Positions 1 through 12,300 are shown, numbered from the stretch's first letter. The stretch: DNA of 64,000 bases from Bicyclus anynana (GCF_947172395.1 NC_069104.1:8769355-8833354), one strand, 5' to 3'. The notes: generated by a model from the sequence alone, not told the origin. Program-made: numbers and translations.

Positions 1-13
1 ACGTTGGCTTCCG

Positions 14-15
14 AA

Positions 16-46
<31 letters not shown>

Positions 47-48
47 AT
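14..48. repeat. AAAT microsatellite
   Basis: About eight uninterrupted aaat/aata units near the left window edge. Confidence 0.9.
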
Positions 49-720
49 GTATCCACCGGATGACATATTTTACCCAAATCTCAATTTTAATCAGTTAGCA
101 TTAAATAAATAGTGAATACGAAATCACCGCGTGACTTAAGAATGACTAAAATGAATCGATTGTTGGTTGGTTGTATATATCCACTAACAAATGTCAAAGT
201 TAGTGATCCTCAAATGACCATAAAACCTTTAATAACAATAGCTGTGTTTTTCACTAAACCCTCAATGTCAAATGACTCCCTTGTATGTTACTCAATAGAT
301 GAACTATTTCGTAAAAAACTAACTTCCTCAGAAGTTTCCTTATGGGAAATCCAACCAACTGGATATCAATAACTCAACAAATAAACACTTCGTCCTGTTT
401 CCTAAAAGAGCTTGACAAATAAAGTTAGATACTCTCCGATGGAGCCTGTAATCTGAGAAGACGACAGGACTTTTATAATATTAGTTAACAGAACAAAATG
501 GGCCATAATATGATTATCTCCTACGGTTCGTTGCGAATTCTCATGCGATTTTTACCAGTAGAAAGGAGGAGTAATCTAAGAAGTATATACAATTTATAGC
601 AAACGCATGTTTTGAATAAAGAAATGAAAATTAAAAACGTTTTAGTAAAAGTAAAAAAATCACATAATTCCATAATACCATAATACCATAATACCATATA
701 ATAATAGGTATATGTTTTCA

Positions 721-849
721 TACTGTGACGATCGCGTAAACGTACACACGAATTTCTAAGGAATTGAAACAGTTGTGCAGTAGTGCCACTAGATGGCGCT
801 GTTTCAAACCTTAGAAATTCGCGTTTACGTTTACACGATCGTCACAGTA
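721..849. mobile_element. Palindromic MITE with TA target duplication
   Basis: The left arm starts TA|CTGTGACGATCG and the right arm ends CGATCGTCACAG|TA. The arms stay complementary for about 40 bp through (cgcg)aatttctaagg and again at gaaacag/ctgtttc. The short loop contains gtgccactagatggcgctg. TA flanks on both sides suit a Tc1/mariner-type non-autonomous element. No coding capacity. Confidence 0.75.
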
Positions 850-1489
850 TCAAACTGCCACAAAGCACACAGGTCTTCCTCCTTATAGGAGAGGGGATAT
901 GGAGCTTAGACACACCACGCTGCTGCAATACTGGTTGGCATGCTTATGGTAGGCGTCCACTGATCGCATCGAACGGATTTTATTTACTTTGAACTATGAG
1001 TATATTTTTGAAGAAAAAAATTATACTCAAAGTAAAACAACAACACCCATATACCTACTTACTTTGGTTTACTAGACCGCTCGTATCACCGCTTCTAGTG
1101 TAGGTAGCGATATATCTTAGTTGTGTTTTATGAATAAATCTTATGTACAAAGTAAAATGTTTATATTTCGCGTCATTACTAATAGTTTACGAGACCACGT
1201 AAGTACGGTAACCAGTAAGTGTAGTATACTAGGACAAGTCGGAATTTCAGAAATCACTGGACACAAATAGTAATTAGTTACTACAACTAAGTATTTGACT
1301 GAGCAACATGAAAAGTGCACTCAATAATTGGTAATCCATGGTCTATAACACAAATATTAGACCATGTCATAATTGGAAATTTTCTATAGAGTTGGTCACC
1401 TCCTCGGATTACTTTTGATAAGGTTGGTACTGTAACACTGTGGCCAACTCAGGACTGGTCAGAAATACTAAAACGTAAATGTGAGCTAT

Positions 1490-1795
1490 AATAGCCCAAT
1501 GGATAAGCCGTAGTAGCCCGGTGGTTATGACTTCTGCCTCCGATTCTGGAGAGCGTAGGCACGAATCCGGTTCAACTTTTTAGTTATGTGTAGTTTAAGA
1601 AATTAAATATCACGTGTCTCAAACGGTTGAGGAAAAACATCGTGAAACCTGAGAATTTTCTAAATTCTGTACGTGTGAGAAATCTGCCAATCCGCTTTGG
1701 GCCAGCGTGGTGGACTATTGGCCTAACCACTCTCATTCTACGAGGAAACTCGTGCTCAGCAGAAAGCCGAATATGGGTTGATAATGATGATGAAA
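1490..1795 (+). repeat. tRNA-derived SINE, family B
   Basis: Forward copy. The head gtagcccggtggttatgact (box A) and the box B-like region ggcacgaatccggttc are followed by the family body (..aatttctta-like, ..ggtggactattggcctaacc..) and tail ..cgaatatgggttgataatgatgatga. Confidence 0.8.
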
Positions 1796-2517
1796 AATAA
1801 AAACGTACGTACGTATTTTCTATACGTATAAAACATTCCAGTGAACTGTTTAACAACCCCCAAAACCATTGCCACCCTACACGGAAGAGACATGCGACTG
1901 GAGCTTGTTCAATTTATTCTCCAAGTGCTAAATTCCCGACCCGGTGTCGTGCCTCTATAAAACATTCAAAGGACAAACTTGTACCTACTTTATCTTCAAG
2001 TGCTTATACCTACAGTATCTCCTAATATAGAGTTCTTTGTGTTTGCTGTTCGCTTTAAATTAGAATTTCTCGCAAATTACTGAAGTTCTTCTTTAAATAT
2101 TTGACCTCCCGAGTCCAATTAAGATTGTAGCTACATATTTTCAAACAACTTACAAAGGGACCTTTCATTCGTATGATTTAGCAAGAACAAGAATCTTACA
2201 GAGTTTTGTTAAATGCAATTATTCGTCCACTGTTTGGATTAATTTGTATTTTTCGTATATATTATTTTTCTTACATCCGATCTCAGTGAAACGAATGCTG
2301 AAACTTGCTGAAAAACATTTGATCTAACTTTAAGGGTCTAGCGAAGGTTTGTCATAAAATTAAGTACCTACGACTGGAAACATGACCTTTCTATACATGC
2401 TTTCTCATTACATCCCGTAGTATAGTAAATACCTAAATAAAAAAAATGCTTTTTATACTTGGACCATCCGGGCACCTCCCAAAACCACCTCAGCCGGAAC
2501 TTAATTATGAAGTTTTC

Positions 2518-2645
2518 TACTAAATGTTTTTCAGATAGCATGGGGACGGTGACAGTCGCCTGAATGACGTTCATAATACGTACTATTATCGTGAATCGCG
2601 GCAAACTTTCAAGAGTGAAACGAACCCGCACATGAAACTGTAAAC
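2518..2645. repeat. Dispersed repeat, partner of 51087-51230
   Basis: Shares tttttcagatagcatggg, tggtgacagtc, attattatcg(c/t)gaatcgc and caaac(g/t)ttcaag in the same order with the copy at 51.1 kb. No terminal inverted repeat seen. Confidence 0.6.
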
Positions 2646-2739
2646 TAATCTACTCTTATATGCAGCTATGAGAGCTGACGAATATTCAACTCTTATTAAA
2701 TGACGCAGATCTGACCATCACAAGCATTCAGCTCAATAA

Positions 2740-2957
2740 ATCCTACTAATATTATAAACGCAAAAGTTTGTATGGATTTTTGTTTGGATATATCTTTAAC
2801 GCTGCTGAACCGATTTGGCTGAATTTTGGAATGGAAATAGATTTTACTCTAGATTAACACATAGGCTACTTTTCATACCGGAAAAATCCATGGTTCCCGA
2901 GGGATTTGTAAAAAACCAAATTTTAAGCCGACCAAGTCGCGGGCGTCCGCTAGTAAA
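2740..2957 (+). repeat. Family-C interspersed element
   Basis: Tcctactaatattataaacg at the start, internal gaaccgatttggctgaattt and aacacataggctacttttca, end gtcgcgggcgtccgctagta. A very common lepidopteran non-autonomous repeat. Confidence 0.75.
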
Positions 2958-4304
2958 ATATAAAATGAATGTAAAAGTAATATATTGTTACTTTTTACCC
3001 TGTTTTTTACCCCAATGTCTCATTTAACTAGTATGTGGCTATGCACTCTTAAAAGTTGATAGTTATCGTTAACTATGGTATCGAGACATTTCACTAATAT
3101 TCTGTTGATGACTTAAAGACACAATTTATACAAAAGTCGAATACTTTAAAGAATTTATTAATGAAACATGCAAATTATGTTACAAATTCTATTAAAACGG
3201 TAGCCATAAAACAAAAATGATTCCACTATTTGCATCCACCTGCATGTCTGCATTTTTACTTCATATTTTATTCAGCATAGAGACCATAAAGCAGCAGAAA
3301 TTTATAGACGTACGTGTGGCTACCGCTGTATGTGAAACACTGCAAAGAAAATAAAAAAAGTCAATACAGAATGCGCCTTTATGGCACTGTTCCGTAGCTT
3401 TTATTTTAATTATTTTGTAGGTTAATGGAATGGATGTGTTAAATCTTTTTACACATTAAAATTAAAGCACACCTTCCTCTAATTTTAAAAGCTTAAAGTT
3501 TTTCATACTCCTGCCAGAAGTTAGTACCTAGGTACTTATGGTAGGTAACTATAGCGATCGTGGTGGCTTTGCCAGGTTTCGAGGTTCTTATTTGTTTATA
3601 ATGTCCTCGGTGCCAGGTAGTAGTATCCTAACTTCTTATTTTTAACCGACCTTAAAAAAGAAGGAGGCTCTCAATAGGGATGATGACTATGTTTGAATAT
3701 ATTGATTTTTATGATACATTTAGGTAAATAAGGTCAACGTTAACTACTTTATACATAAACAGCAAAGATTGACTGGATATTTTCAAAATAAATAAGATTA
3801 TAGAATTTCAAAATCTAATAAAAGTCTTCTGTCGTAATTAGATGAAAATTCATACATTATTATTATTTATCCTTACATTAAATGTGACATTTTTCAATAA
3901 ATGACACTATAAACATAAACGCACAAATACCTAACAAAGATATTAGTAATTTTGTTTGACCGCCCATACAAATCTAACAATCATTATGAACCTACGACGT
4001 CATTAAATCGTACCATTTTGTATGGGGCGTCTTTCAGGGATCCGTGGCAGCGCCGCAAATCTGACCCTTTAAATCCCTGTAGCTCCGAAAGTAATGATCG
4101 CAGATACCCTGTTCCTTTTACAAAATTGCTTTACTATTAGCATACTCTTAATTTATATACAATTTCAAAAACTGTCATCATTCCTATTGTATGTTTTTTT
4201 TTTATTATTGTTACCTCATAACATCGTCATTTATTAACCAATTCTTTTTTGAATGATGAATTAGTTTACAATTAGTTATCACTTCTTTCGAGCATCCCGA
4301 GACA

Positions 4305-4675
4305 CAAGCGGACGCCCGCGACTTCGTCCGCGTGGAATTTAATTTTTCACAAATCCCTCGGGAGCCATGGAATTTTCCGGGATAAAAAGTAGCCTATGTG
4401 TTAATCCAGGCTATCTTAATACGAAATTTCAGCTAATTCGGTTCAGTAGTCGAGGCGTGAAAAACATACATTCATTTCATCAAAATCATCAGTTTTCGCA
4501 AAGCTCGGAAAACCATGAATTTTTCAGGATAAAAAGTAGCCTACGTGCCAATACAGAGTAAAATCTATTTCCATTCCAAATTTCAGCCAAATCGCTTCAG
4601 TAGTAGCGGCGTTAAAGAGTAACAAACATCCAAACATCCATACAAACTTTCGCGTTTATAATATTAGTAGGATTT
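4305..4675 (-). repeat. Family-C element, reverse, partly duplicated inside
   Basis: From acaagcggacgcccgcgact to cgtttataatattagtagga. The aaaagtagcctatgtgttaa block occurs twice (about 4383 and 4531), so the copy is an internal dimer. Confidence 0.7.
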
Positions 4676-4929
4676 GTTACAGCTAATCATAAAACGAAGC
4701 GGATCTCTAACAGAAACGTTTATTACTTGTAGAAATGACATCGTATAGTGGAGAATTATTTTCCCCCGCGCCATGTTATGGAAAGTAATCAACACACGTC
4801 CTTTCGCAATGCTGAATAAATGATGGCACTTACCAACGTTCATTGTTGGCTGAATAAATAACAGCCGCCAAATGTAACAGTATACCCACTAAATGGGAAC
4901 TATGTGTAATGTGTATGGAATATTATATT

Positions 4930-5148
4930 GTTGACTTGCGGAAACCCGTGACTTTGTTTGTGTGTTAAATAGTTAGTTTGTTTGTTTGGTTGAACTCGCT
5001 AATCTCAAGAAATACTGGTCCGATTTGGAAATTGCTTTTACTGTTAGATAGACCATTTATCGCGGAAGGCTGTAGGCTATATATTATCCCCGTATTCCTA
5101 TGGAAACGGGAACCACGCGGGTAAAACCGCGCGGCGTCAGCTAGTAGT
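4930..5148 (+). repeat. Family-C variant element
   Basis: Gtttgtttggttgaactcgc .. tactggtccgatttg .. gtaggctatatattatcccc .. gggtaaaaccgcgcggcgtc agctagt. Confidence 0.7.
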
Positions 5149-5248
5149 TGATATAATAATTAGATGGTTCTTGCTGCTTGCTACTTATGGTAGCTTAGGC
5201 TGAAAACTTATATAAAAAAAGAAAACATACATACAGCCGAACGTAGAA

Positions 5249-5573
5249 CGTAGACATCATCCACCTTTCATTAGCAACCTATATTCGGCTCACTGTCAAG
5301 CAAGAGTCTCCTCTCAGAATGTGAGGGGTTAGGCCAATAGTCCACCACGATGGCCCAATACGGATTCGCAGACTTCACCTAGAGAATTAAGAAAATTCTC
5401 AGGTAAGCAGGTTTCCTGTTATGTTTCACCATTTGAGACACTTGATATTTAATTTCTTAAAATGCACATAACTGAATGAATGTGCATTTTAGGAGGTGCA
5501 TGCCCCAGTCCGAATACGAACCTACACCCTCCGAATCGAAGGCAGAGCTCATAAAAACTGGGCTATCTCGTCT
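5249..5573 (-). repeat. tRNA-derived SINE, family B (reverse)
   Basis: Reads from the tail (catcatccacc..ctatattcggctcactgt) through ..gaggggttaggccaatagtc.. to the tRNA-like head (cgaatcgaaggcagagct..tgggctatctcg). Ends about 90 bp before the Ly6-like exon. Confidence 0.8.
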
Positions 5574-5665
5574 CTTTAGACCTCCTCAATCCGGTCATAG
5601 AGAAAATAATGTGAATTAAATAAAACCTTGGTACATACTTTGACCAATGACTTCTTAATTGACAG

Positions 5666-8600
5666 CAGCCGTAGTGACCGAGGAGACGAGACAATGTTAC
5701 TGGTGCGGTCCCCTAGCAGAGCAAGTGCATCGCAGTCGCCGTGCTCCGGCGTGCGACGTGCCCGGCAGCCACGTGACGTCATGCGAGCCCGGCCTGCCTT
5801 ACTGCGCTGTCGTTGCCACCTCGCCGCGTTAGTATAGCAACCTTTTTTTTTTAAATATATTTAGTATCTACTTTACAGCCTCAATAGCTCAGTCAGTGGA
5901 TTTACCAGCAGGCTAATAAGGCTGGAGCCTAGGGCGGCAAGGATCAAAAATTAAAAAAAAAAAACAGAAATAAAAACATGACATACAGAATGCAAGTCTT
6001 CGTGACACTCTAACGGCTGTATTGTAACTGAACAATACCATCTTAGTAGTAGTAGGTAGATACCTACCTACCTACATAGTAAATTAAATGTAGGTAGATT
6101 AAGATCGGGCGTCCTAAAAACTTCCTTTACCATCCTGATGATGACATGGCAATCCACAATGCTTCCCAAGCAACACAATCACAAGCTACATAGCGTTTTC
6201 GCCGGCGCAGACGAGGTCCCCGATATCTTTTTTTTTTATTCTTTACAAGTTAGCCCTTGACTACAATCTCACCTGATGGTAAGTGATGATGCAGTCTAAG
6301 ATGGAAGCGGGCTAACTTGTTAGGAGGAGGATGAAAATCCACACCCCTTTCGGTTTCTACACGGCATCGTACCGGAACGCTAAATCGCTTGGCGGTACGT
6401 CTTTGCCGGTAGGGTGGTAACTAGCCACGGCCGAAGCCTCCCACCAGCAAATCTAACGTCACCCGGACGTGGGTTCACTAACTCACGAACATAGGGGCGT
6501 CCGGACTTCACTCAGGCCAAGGTTATCCCTTCCCGAACGGCCCTCTAAGCCGAGATCCGAGTCCCACAGGAGACGCCCTTAGAAAGTCGTTCCGTCCTCT
6601 GTCTTTTTTTCAGCCTTCAGGTCTCATCAGGCGATGCTTCTGCGCTCGCCCAAACCCCCCCCCCCCCCCCTGACGCCGTAATGGTCCCGTAGGGAGCCAT
6701 CAACACTTACAAAATACGAAAAAAAAAGATTAAGATCGGTATTAAAGCCGTACTATACTAGGTACAAGGAATATACTATACTAGGTATCATGTCGGCCTA
6801 CATGCCACGTATATATTTTGTTTTAAATAGAAATCAATAATCTTTTTACTTTACACGAACACAGGACTCGAACCTTGAATCCATTTGGGCAGTTGCTACT
6901 TAGCTATGTAGAATAGTGACCATCTAAAAATAGCACTTGTTACGCATCCGGTAATAAAAATGTGTTTCTCTTATAATAGTTCGTTCCCGACCCACTGGGC
7001 AACATTTATCCACTTGCGAGCCTGACCTCCGATTCAATAGTTTCCGATAGAAATTGCAAATATTATTATTTCCTTTTGCTTTAACCTCGACCCTTAATTG
7101 TAGACATCATCATCATTAACCCATTTTCGACTCACTGTTGAGCTCGAGTCTCCTCTCAGAATAGGAGGGGTTAGGTCAAATAGTCCACTACGCTGGCCCA
7201 ATGCGGGCTGGCAGACTTCACACACGCAGAGAATTAAGAAAATTCTCAGTTAAGCAGGTTTGCTCACCGTTTGAGACACTTGATATTTAATTTCTTAAAA
7301 TGTACATAACTGATAAGTTTGAGGCGCATGCCCCAGACCGGATTTGAACCTATACACCGCCCGATATCGGAGGCAGAAGTCATATTCACTGTACTAACCT
7401 TAGATACATAGAGTTCTAACTATAGGTATATAACTATAGACATACTTGTACCTAAAGTTAACGTTACGTTACGTTTAAGCAATAGCGTTTTCACTGAAAA
7501 TTTCTTAGAAGAAAAGCTTAGTATTTTATAGCGTGACCCAGGATTCGACTCCAGGACCTTATAGCCACAATGAACCAACGAAGTCAGCTGGCATATTTTG
7601 CCATACGTAGTTTATGTCTTTTGGATGGACATAAACGAAGCGTTTTGGCTATTGAAGTTCGTTCGCATTGAAGTTATAGAATGACTTTCCATCATCAGTT
7701 TTCCCTAGCAAACGTCTACTCAGGTTGATGGACAAGCATTGTAGGATGCGTTCATTGCATGCCCTACAAAGTATTGCTCAGTTAAAACTTATAAATTATG
7801 ATAATGGAATGCATATCCCCGGCCTAGACCTACGCTAACCACCCAACAATTTACTTATATCTAAAAAAAATCTTGATAGCTCTGCTTAGTAATGAAAACA
7901 TTACGTTATCAAAAAAAGTTTGGTACAACGTTTTACGACATTTTTAATTCATTTCTAATTTGTCAACAATGGGGACAAGCTAAGATCGTTGACCATACAG
8001 CCTGAGTTTTACGACATTTTTTGAAGACTTATGATTGGTTTGTTTGTCTAACAGAACAATATAAAAAAAAGGATACAAGCTTCAAATGTTACTTCGCCGC
8101 TTTGGTACACTGACGAACCTTTTAAGCAAGACGAGTGATAAATAAAATGTTGTTCTCTAAGCCAAATTATTCAACCAGATCCTTATTTATACATCATGTT
8201 ATCATCTCCATATACTTGTATACGGGGGTATACCTGGGTTCCCGAGGCCGAACCGACGTTGTATAGGCCGGTGTGCATTCCCCATTCACTTAAAATTACA
8301 ATAACAATAGCCCATACATTAGATATTTTATTTATATGCTTAATTTAAATTTCAGCATACGTGGAATCAAGGCTCTGCGTAAAACTTTACCAAGACGAAT
8401 GTTACCCACTGTTCTGCAATTCAACTAAAACGTGGAAAATGACGTGTCCCTGCCGCGGAGACTTGTGCAACGGCCCCAACACCGACCGAGAGGATGAAGC
8501 ATTCGAGATCCTTGCAAAACTAGTCGCGAAAACACGAACTACCCGCATCAAAAAGAGAACTGAGATAAACACAGTAAAATTCATACCTTCAGGCGATGAA

Positions 8601-9155
8601 AAAACTGTAATCATCACTAACATATCCGCCTTGGAAAGTAATGAACTCAATAATGTACAAACAGGAGTAACAAATGATAAAATAACACAAATAATGCTCG
8701 CGGACGAACCTGTCGTTAGTTTCCAAGAAATTAAAGAAGACAATATCTTGTTAACAGACATAACTTCAACTAGTGATGACGCGGATATAATAAGCACAGA
8801 AGCAGTGGCAGACATAACAGACATAACACAAGGAACGACAGAAAAAATAACACCGAAACACGAAGCAAATATTCCCGAAGTAAAACAAATTGAGAAGCGT
8901 ATTGATGAAGTAGCTAAACCTAGTGAGCAGCTACCAACGGCAGAGGCTTTGCAACAAAACGCAAGCCCCAAAGCGGCTAGTGAAAAGACAACAACACCTA
9001 CTTCAAGTATTGAAACAACAATTCTTACTACTACTGATATAGATGGTGAAATGACCACAGAAAGTGCTGTAACACCAAAAAACAACTCTAACAAAATGCA
9101 CCACTACTCCTTTGTATGTTTAAGTGTAATAGCATATACTTTTAAATACATATAA
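5666..9155 (+). CDS. Ly6/three-finger GPI-anchored protein, last two coding exons (5' incomplete)
   Basis: Two exons join in frame: 5666-5827 (acceptor ..gacag, donor GTTAGT, phase 1) and 8356-9155 (acceptor ..tttcag, stop TAA). The first carries CYWC, then spaced cysteines (..PACDV, TSCEPG, PYCAV); the second continues with RLCVKL, DECY, LFCN, a CPC pair and the terminal LCNG. The set has eleven cysteines and ends in the C-C-x-C-x4-CN signature of Ly6/uPAR/quiver-like extracellular three-finger domains. After the domain comes a stalk of about 190 residues rich in Thr, Ser, Glu and Ile. The protein ends in a short hydrophobic tail (SFVCLSVIAYTF) that suits a GPI-attachment signal. Exon 1, with the signal peptide, must lie upstream; exon 5666 needs a phase-1 donor, which I could not find in the window. 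Insect members act at the cell surface in septate junctions, channel trafficking or cuticle; the specific role here is unknown. Confidence 0.72.
6226..6710 (-). mobile_element. Family-A tail joined to a GC-rich non-tRNA segment
   Basis: 6226-6443 is the standard family-A tail in reverse (ttctttacaagttagccctt.. to ..gaagcctcccaccag). Instead of the tRNA head found at 27.1, 32.8 and 45.9 kb, it continues for about 270 bp of GC-rich sequence (..cccggacgtgggttcact.., ..ccaaggttatcccttcccga.., a 17-base C run near 6654, ..gacgccgtaatggtcccgta..). This may be the 3' end of a partner LINE. Confidence 0.5.
7108..7400 (-). repeat. tRNA-derived SINE, family B (reverse)
   Basis: Tail catcatcatcattaaccc, body ..ggaggggttaggtcaaatagtc.., head ..gatttgaacctatacaccgc...ggaggcagaagtcatattcactg. 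Inside the Ly6-like intron. Confidence 0.8.
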
Positions 9156-9322
9156 ATCTAATTTATTAATTTTATTGTTGTACACGAAACATTGATCTCT
9201 GTTTTACTTTTACACTTTACGAAAGTCATTATTGGTAGAATTGTGATACTCACGTGATATTAGTTTAATTATTTCTTTATTATTGTCACACTGCTGTATT
9301 TATAAGATCAAGTATACATTTT

Positions 9323-9362
9323 AATAAATGAAATAAAATAAATCATGTAGCAACAGTTTTAT
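9323..9362. promoter_or_regulatory. Overlapping poly(A) signals of convergent Ly6-like and CCDC174 genes
   Basis: On the plus strand AATAAA occurs at 9323 and 9332, about 170 bp after the Ly6-like stop. On the minus strand AATAAA (plus TTTATT) lies near 9357, just past the CCDC174 stop at 9379. The two genes are tail-to-tail with about 220 bp between stop codons, so their 3' ends probably overlap or nearly do. Confidence 0.5.
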
Positions 9363-9378
9363 TTAACACATTAACAAA

Positions 9379-12300
9379 TCAATCGAATGTAAAATCATAA
9401 TGTTCTGGTAGTTTCCTGCTACTCTCTTTTCGTTCTAAGCTTTTATTTCCTTGTGCCATTGCTTCTCTCAAATCTGAGTTGAAGGGTTTATCTAACTTTC
9501 TATTCTTAGGAATAGGCCCATAATAATCATATGTTGCAGGTGGTTCAATTTCAACGTATTCTTCGCCATCTTTCCTTTTATCTGGTTTAGGTCTTGTGTT
9601 GCCAGAGACTTCGTCATCACTCAGCTCGTTATTTATAGGAACTGGTTCTTGAGCTTTAACAAAGTTCTTATACTTCAGTATTGCTTCATTCTTTTTAGTA
9701 GAGAAATATAGACCTTTCTGTGATGCGTCACTAATATCTCCGATAACTGGCGGTGCAGGAGCTTCGACTCTTCTTACATCAGACCAAGTTTTAACTTTCA
9801 CAGTGTCAGTATTGGAATTAAGTCTTCTGCCTTGTGTATCAAACTCATTCGTTGAGTTGACACTGTTGGAACTTTTAACTGGGGCAAATTCGTCTATTCT
9901 CTTAGCTCTTTGTTGTTCAACATATTCTTCCTGAGTCATTTCTCTAAATTTCTTTGGTTTATCTTCATTCCCTTCTTTCCCAATATCCCATTCCCGTACA
10001 TAAGCATCACGCAACTTTTGCCTCTCTTTTTCCTGTTCCTCGCGCGCCTTTTTCTCTTCCTCTTTGGCTTTTTTATCTGCTTCATCCCTTTTCTCAGTTA
10101 AAAATTTGAGGAGGCATGTCGTGAACTCTTTTTTCTTTTCTGTAACATTTTATGTAATTAATATCACAAAATTCACAACAATATTGATGCAATATTTATT
10201 AAAATCTATACTAATATAATAAAGCTGAAGAGTTTGTTTGTTTGTTTGTTTGATTGATTGATTGAACGCGCTAATCTCTGGAACTACTGGTCCGATTTGC
10301 AAAATTCTTTCAGTGTTAGATAGCCCATTTATCGAGGAAGACTATAGGCTATATATTATCCCTGTATTCCTACGGGAACGGGAACCACGCGGGTGAAACC
10401 GCGCGGCGTCAGCTAGTTCAATATAATTGTCAGTCTGAGATGAACAAACCTCTTTCATTTTATAAAAACTAAAAGTTATTCCACTCATACTTGTACTATA
10501 GCTATGATATGCAATATTATGTAATGAAGTATGGACCTTGGTGACTATGGAAGGTAGCCAGTTTTAAGGATATTTTTTTTGATATTTTCATTTTTATTTA
10601 ATCGTGTTTTTAAGTCAGTGTTGCCACAAAGCTAAGTGACTGGCGATTGGGGACAAGACTTCTAAAGAATACGTTTTAATACTTGGACAGTTGAGGGAGA
10701 GAGAGAGACAAAGGGACTGACGGATGGACAAAGGGAAGAGAAGGGAAGGGACAAGGGAGAAATGGACAAAAAAATGCTCTGTATTTCCATGTATATGTAT
10801 GGAAGTCTATAAGTACGGAATACCCAATTAACAGTTTCACTCATCAGTTAACCAGAAGGTATAAAAAAATTACCTTCCGGATCCTCAGGCGGTAGTCCAG
10901 CCCTGATCCTCTGGCGAGCCCTGGCAGCAGCGACCCTGGCAGCTATCAGCTCGTCGCGTTTCCTGCGCGTCTCTTCGGCCAGCTTCTGCGCCTTCAACGT
11001 CTCTTCCCGTCGCTTCAACAATTCATCCATCTGTTTGCGACGCTCCGTTTCATCTGTACTGAATGCGAAGTAGCCGACGCCGTGGATTCTCGCCTCTGGA
11101 AGGAAAGGATTCATCATCATCATCAGCAACCCATATTCGGATCACTGTTGAGTTGTCTCCTCTCAGAATGAGAGGGGTTAGGCCAATAGTCCACCACGCT
11201 TGGCCATATAATTTGGTAAACTCCGTCCTGCCAACTTGTATCAATAACGAGGTTATTAAAAGTTGTTACTAACCAGCTGTTTTTTTAATGTTGCTAAATT
11301 AATAGTCTTACTACTTAACTGGGATCCTGTGCTAACATCCTAAGACGTGAAGAAATGTTTGAGTAAACAAAAATAAATATTTGTATAGCAATATACGTCA
11401 GACATAAAGAACAAATCAACAAAATGAGTTACCCATTGAAAGTGATAAAATAAGCCCTTATTTCCTTCATTAAAAACTCTAACATTTGTTAAGAGAATGT
11501 CCTTACATTGTATTATAAATGAAACTGGCCAAGTGTGTGTCGAGCCACGCGCAGTGTAGGGTTCTGTAGATTAATCGTGCGTTCAGTTGACAGACAGACA
11601 TGGTGAAACTATAAGGGTTCCTTGTGGACTACATTAAAGAATTGCAACAAACCATCAAAAAGTAAATCTTGGTAATGTATATCTTCATCTTTTCCTAGTA
11701 GTTCTTGTTCCTTTTTCTCCCACTTTTCACGCAACAGCTGTAGGTAGTCATTCGTCTTTTGTACTAAAAATGGCTTCTCTGTAGTATTTTGTGATGACTG
11801 AGCGTCCTGTAAGTATTTGACAACCATTAACAAATCAAACTGTAACCAAAATACGAGTAAGAACCTAGAATGGCAGAGAATGACCTTGAGTGGAGTCACA
11901 CACTTGTGATCATTGTATGTAGGGTTAGGACATCCAAGACAATTAACTAACACTCCCCTTATTTATTTTTTATTTTTTTTGTGTGGAAAACCACACAAAA
12001 AAAATAAAAGGTAAAGTTTGTGTGTATGTTTGTTGCTCTTTGCTGCTTTTTTGCTGCTTGCTACTGAAGCAATTTAACTAAAATTTTGAATGGTAATAAA
12101 TAGCCTATGGATATGAACTATAATAAATATATAACAAATATATGAACACATAGGCTACTTTTCAACCCGGAAATTCCAAGCGCAAGAATTCGCGGGCGTC
12201 CGCTAGTTTAAGATAAAATCCTTGCTTTGTATAATACTTTATGGATTATAGTCCACATGATGTTTAGTTTGGCAGCTAATCTCCCATGGACAAACTCTTT

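Larger units (their letters stand above)
1..5665. other. Repeat-rich region upstream of the Ly6-like exons
   Basis: No supported gene. Contents: an AAAT microsatellite (14-48), a palindromic MITE (721-849), a family-B SINE (1490-1795), a dispersed repeat shared with 51.1 kb (2518-2645), family-C copies (2740-2957, 4305-4675, 4930-5148), a fragment starting ttaaccgaccttaaaaaa (3642-3700), and a reverse family-B SINE (5249-5573). It could include the 5' intron of the Ly6-like gene. Confidence 0.55.
5828..8355 (+). other. Intron of the Ly6-like gene, repeat-filled
   Basis: A 2.5-kb intron with donor GTTAGT and acceptor TTTCAG. It holds a family-A tail joined to a GC-rich segment (6226-6710) and a family-B SINE (7108-7400). 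Near 6855-6920 and 7540-7610 are tRNA-like box-B motifs (gactcgaacc, gattcgactcc in reverse sense), probably decayed SINEs. No coding potential seen. Confidence 0.6.

Noticed and set aside
3842..3904. Short plus-strand frame MKIHTLLLFILTLNVTFF as a signal-peptide exon for the Ly6-like gene
   Set aside because: It has a hydrophobic core, but the only nearby GT is weak and in phase 0, while exon 5666 needs a phase-1 donor.
6640..6670. Long C run as a G-quadruplex or regulatory element
   Set aside because: A single homopolymer inside a repeat; it could also be a sequencing or assembly artefact.
8402..9094. 230-codon minus-strand frame
   Set aside because: Exact shadow of the Thr/Glu-rich Ly6-like exon; Ser/Val/Ile-rich with no start context or splice support.
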